From Desulfobacterales bacterium (GTDB taxonomy: Bacteria > Desulfobacterota > Desulfobacteria > Desulfobacterales > Desulfosalsimonadaceae): a stretch of DNA of 6,639 nt. Within the stretch, counting starts at the first letter, position 1. Every line of letters starts with the position of its first letter. A program made the position numbers and the translations under genes. The stretch covers positions 1 through 6,639 of the forward strand of contig JAGTVF010000313.1 of NCBI GenBank assembly GCA_018224315.1, read 5' to 3'. Below, piece after piece: positions 5,012 to 6,639 of the stretch. The notes under the pieces were generated by a model that was not told the DNA's origin, did not search any database, and was given only the letters and a program-made list of their open reading frames with translations.

Positions 5012-6639
5012 ATGGATAGTTGTCGCACAAAGTCAAGGATCATCCGGCGGGTTTCTCTGATGATGGGCCTTTTATTATTGCTTGCCGGCTGTGCAACCGG
5101 GCCGTCGACTCAGCAGGACCCAAAAGCGGAGGAGACATCAGGCATCACCACCGTCGAACAATTAGCAACGGTAAGCCGTCCGGAATCAGCTGAAATTCAG
5201 ATTCAGACCTCCGGGGAGGTCGATTACACTTCTGTCAAGCAGTTAGAGCCCCTGGGTGTTATCTTTTATTTCCCCCAGGCGCAGCTCGGAGACCTTGACA
5301 GGCAATATCAGCCTGAAGACGAAGCCATAGATGCGGTTTTGCTTTCAAGTTCCCAAGACCGCAGAAACGTGAGAGTAGAAGTGCATCTGGCCCGGGACAT
5401 GAATTATACGGTGGACAAGCAGGCGACGGGATTAATCATTCGGTTTGATAAAAAGGACTTACCCGAAGCCCGGGAGCCTGAAGCCGCAATCCAGCCCCCG
5501 GCCCGGACTGAAGAAAACAACCGGCCGTCCCGGTCTGCACAAAGTTTTGCTGACAGGCAATCCGGTCCAGAGGCCAAAACCGATACAAGCCGTCCAAAGC
5601 AGACAAAAGAAGTTTATAAAGATATTGCCACGGTCAAAGACATTCATTTTGCCAGCGGTGAATCCGGGGCTTCCGTGGTAACCATTCGCACCTCCCGGCC
5701 TGTTAACTATGATTTGACCCGGTCCCGGGATCAGCTTTTAAAGCTCAAACTCACCCAATCGGCCCTGCCCGACCATGCGGACCGCCGCCCCCTGATCACC
5801 ACCCGGTTTGACAGCGCTGTGGATCGTGTGATTCCTTATGCGGTACCGGATAAAAAGGACCTGGTGGAGATGATTATTGAACTCCGGGAAGCTGTTCCCT
5901 ACCGGGTGGAGCAGGAAGGCCGTGAGTTGATGATTCATTTTGAAGCCTCGTCAGTGGGACCACGGCCTTATCCAGTGGCGGATCTGCCTGAATGGCAGCA
6001 GGTGCTCGAAGAGGTACTCACGGAAGAAGCCATTGCCGAGGCCGGGCTGTCAAACCGGGCCGAGGCTGCCAAAAAGGCGGAAAAACAGGTTGAATGGCTG
6101 TTTGAAAAAGAAGAATACACCGGTGAGAAAATCGCTCTGGATTTTTATGAAACCGACATTAAAAACGTATTCCGGATTCTTCAGCAGATCAGCGGGAAAA
6201 ATTACGCCATCGATCCGGATGTGCAGGGCAAGGTCACCATTAATATGGAAAAACCCGTGCCCTGGGACCAGGTCCTGGACCTGATCTTAAAGCAGAACCG
6301 GCTCGGCAAGGTGGAGCGGGATGAAATTATCCGGATCGCCACCCTGGAAACCCTCCGCCAGGAGGAGGAAGCCCGGCGGCAAAGAATTGCGGCATATAAA
6401 AACCGCATTGAGCAGGAAAAAGCCATGGAGCCGCTGGTCACGGAATATATTCCCATCAGCTACGCCAGCGCCCAGGGCGAAGTACTGCCCCATATTGAAG
6501 ATGTGCTGTCAGACCGGGGCAAGGTCAATGTGGACAACCGCAACAACCAGTTGATTATCACCGACACCATGGAGCGCATTGACAAGGCCCAGGAGGTGAT
6601 CTCCAAAATCGACAAGGTTACGCCCCAGGTGGAAATCGA
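5012..6639 (+). CDS. pilQ: Type IV pilus secretin PilQ, N-terminal part (cut by right edge)
   Basis: PilQ forms the outer-membrane ring through which the pilus passes. The frame from ATG 5012 stays open to the window end, giving 542 residues. GGAG (5001-5004) lies 7 bases before the ATG. A basic N-terminus and a hydrophobic run end in a lipobox LAGC with Cys27, predicting a lipoprotein. Next come a first AMIN-like domain (about 45-148), a Pro/Arg-rich linker (149-203), a second AMIN domain (about 204-309; AMIN domains bind peptidoglycan in known proteins), and a helical linker to about 370. The STN/N0 domain follows (about 372-444, with LDFYETDIKNVFRILQQISG), then a charged helical insert (about 445-473), and the N1 domain (about 476-540, VTEYIPISYASAQGEVL and NRNNQLIITDT). 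The secretin channel domain must lie beyond the edge. It starts 14 bases after pilP and is the fifth gene of pilMNOPQ. Confidence 0.93.
   Translation, partial: MDSCRTKSRIIRRVSLMMGLLLLLAGCATGPSTQQDPKAEETSGITTVEQLATVSRPESAEIQIQTSGEVDYTSVKQLEPLGVIFYFPQAQLGDLDRQYQPEDEAIDAVLLSSSQDRRNVRVEVHLARDMNYTVDKQATGLIIRFDKKDLPEAREPEAAIQPPARTEENNRPSRSAQSFADRQSGPEAKTDTSRPKQTKEVYKDIATVKDIHFASGESGASVVTIRTSRPVNYDLTRSRDQLLKLKLTQSALPDHADRRPLITTRFDSAVDRVIPYAVPDKKDLVEMIIELREAVPYRVEQEGRELMIHFEASSVGPRPYPVADLPEWQQVLEEVLTEEAIAEAGLSNRAEAAKKAEKQVEWLFEKEEYTGEKIALDFYETDIKNVFRILQQISGKNYAIDPDVQGKVTINMEKPVPWDQVLDLILKQNRLGKVERDEIIRIATLETLRQEEEARRQRIAAYKNRIEQEKAMEPLVTEYIPISYASAQGEVLPHIEDVLSDRGKVNVDNRNNQLIITDTMERIDKAQEVISKIDKVTPQVEI

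Noticed and set aside
1..6639. CRISPR arrays, tRNA or rRNA genes, insertion sequences, defence genes
   Set aside because: No regularly spaced repeats, no tRNA-like folds and no transposase or nuclease-like protein were seen on either strand.

Overview
The window looks like a chromosomal segment from a Gram-negative bacterium, most likely a deltaproteobacterium (Desulfobacterota) of the Desulfobacterales type. This rests on the order and style of the pilus proteins, above all a PilQ with two AMIN-like domains and a helical insert between its N0 and N1 domains. It is an inference from protein character, not from a marker gene.

Left part (1-1442, minus strand). A complete fold-type III PLP-dependent decarboxylase resembling diaminopimelate decarboxylase (LysA) is followed, 16 bases after its stop, by the first 53 codons of a small unrecognised gene that runs off the left edge. 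The two appear to be one transcription unit read leftwards, with a good sigma70-type promoter candidate at 1507-1535.

Middle (1443-1989). About 550 bases without a convincing gene separate the two divergent units. They hold a 98-base segment bounded by perfect 13-base inverted repeats (1563-1575 and 1648-1660), with two smaller dyads nested inside it. A weak plus-strand promoter candidate lies at 1672-1700, and a long leader leads to pilM.

Right part (1990-6639, plus strand). A type IV pilus alignment operon, pilM-pilN-pilO-pilP-pilQ, is tightly packed: pilM/pilN and pilN/pilO overlap by 4 bases (ATGA), pilO/pilP are 1 base apart, and pilP/pilQ are 14 bases apart. PilQ is cut by the right edge before its secretin channel domain. 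In known systems, cytoplasmic PilM binds the N-terminus of PilN. PilN and PilO form an inner-membrane coiled-coil heterodimer, and PilP links them through the periplasm to the N0 domain of the outer-membrane secretin PilQ. Together they align the pilus machine for twitching, adhesion or DNA uptake.

The oddest point is in the lipoprotein signals. PilP, usually a lipoprotein, has no lipobox cysteine here, whereas PilQ carries a clear one (LAGC, Cys27). No wholly new system is evident. The points worth following are this lipidation pattern, the dyad-rich intergenic element, the altered His motif of the decarboxylase and the small gene beside it.
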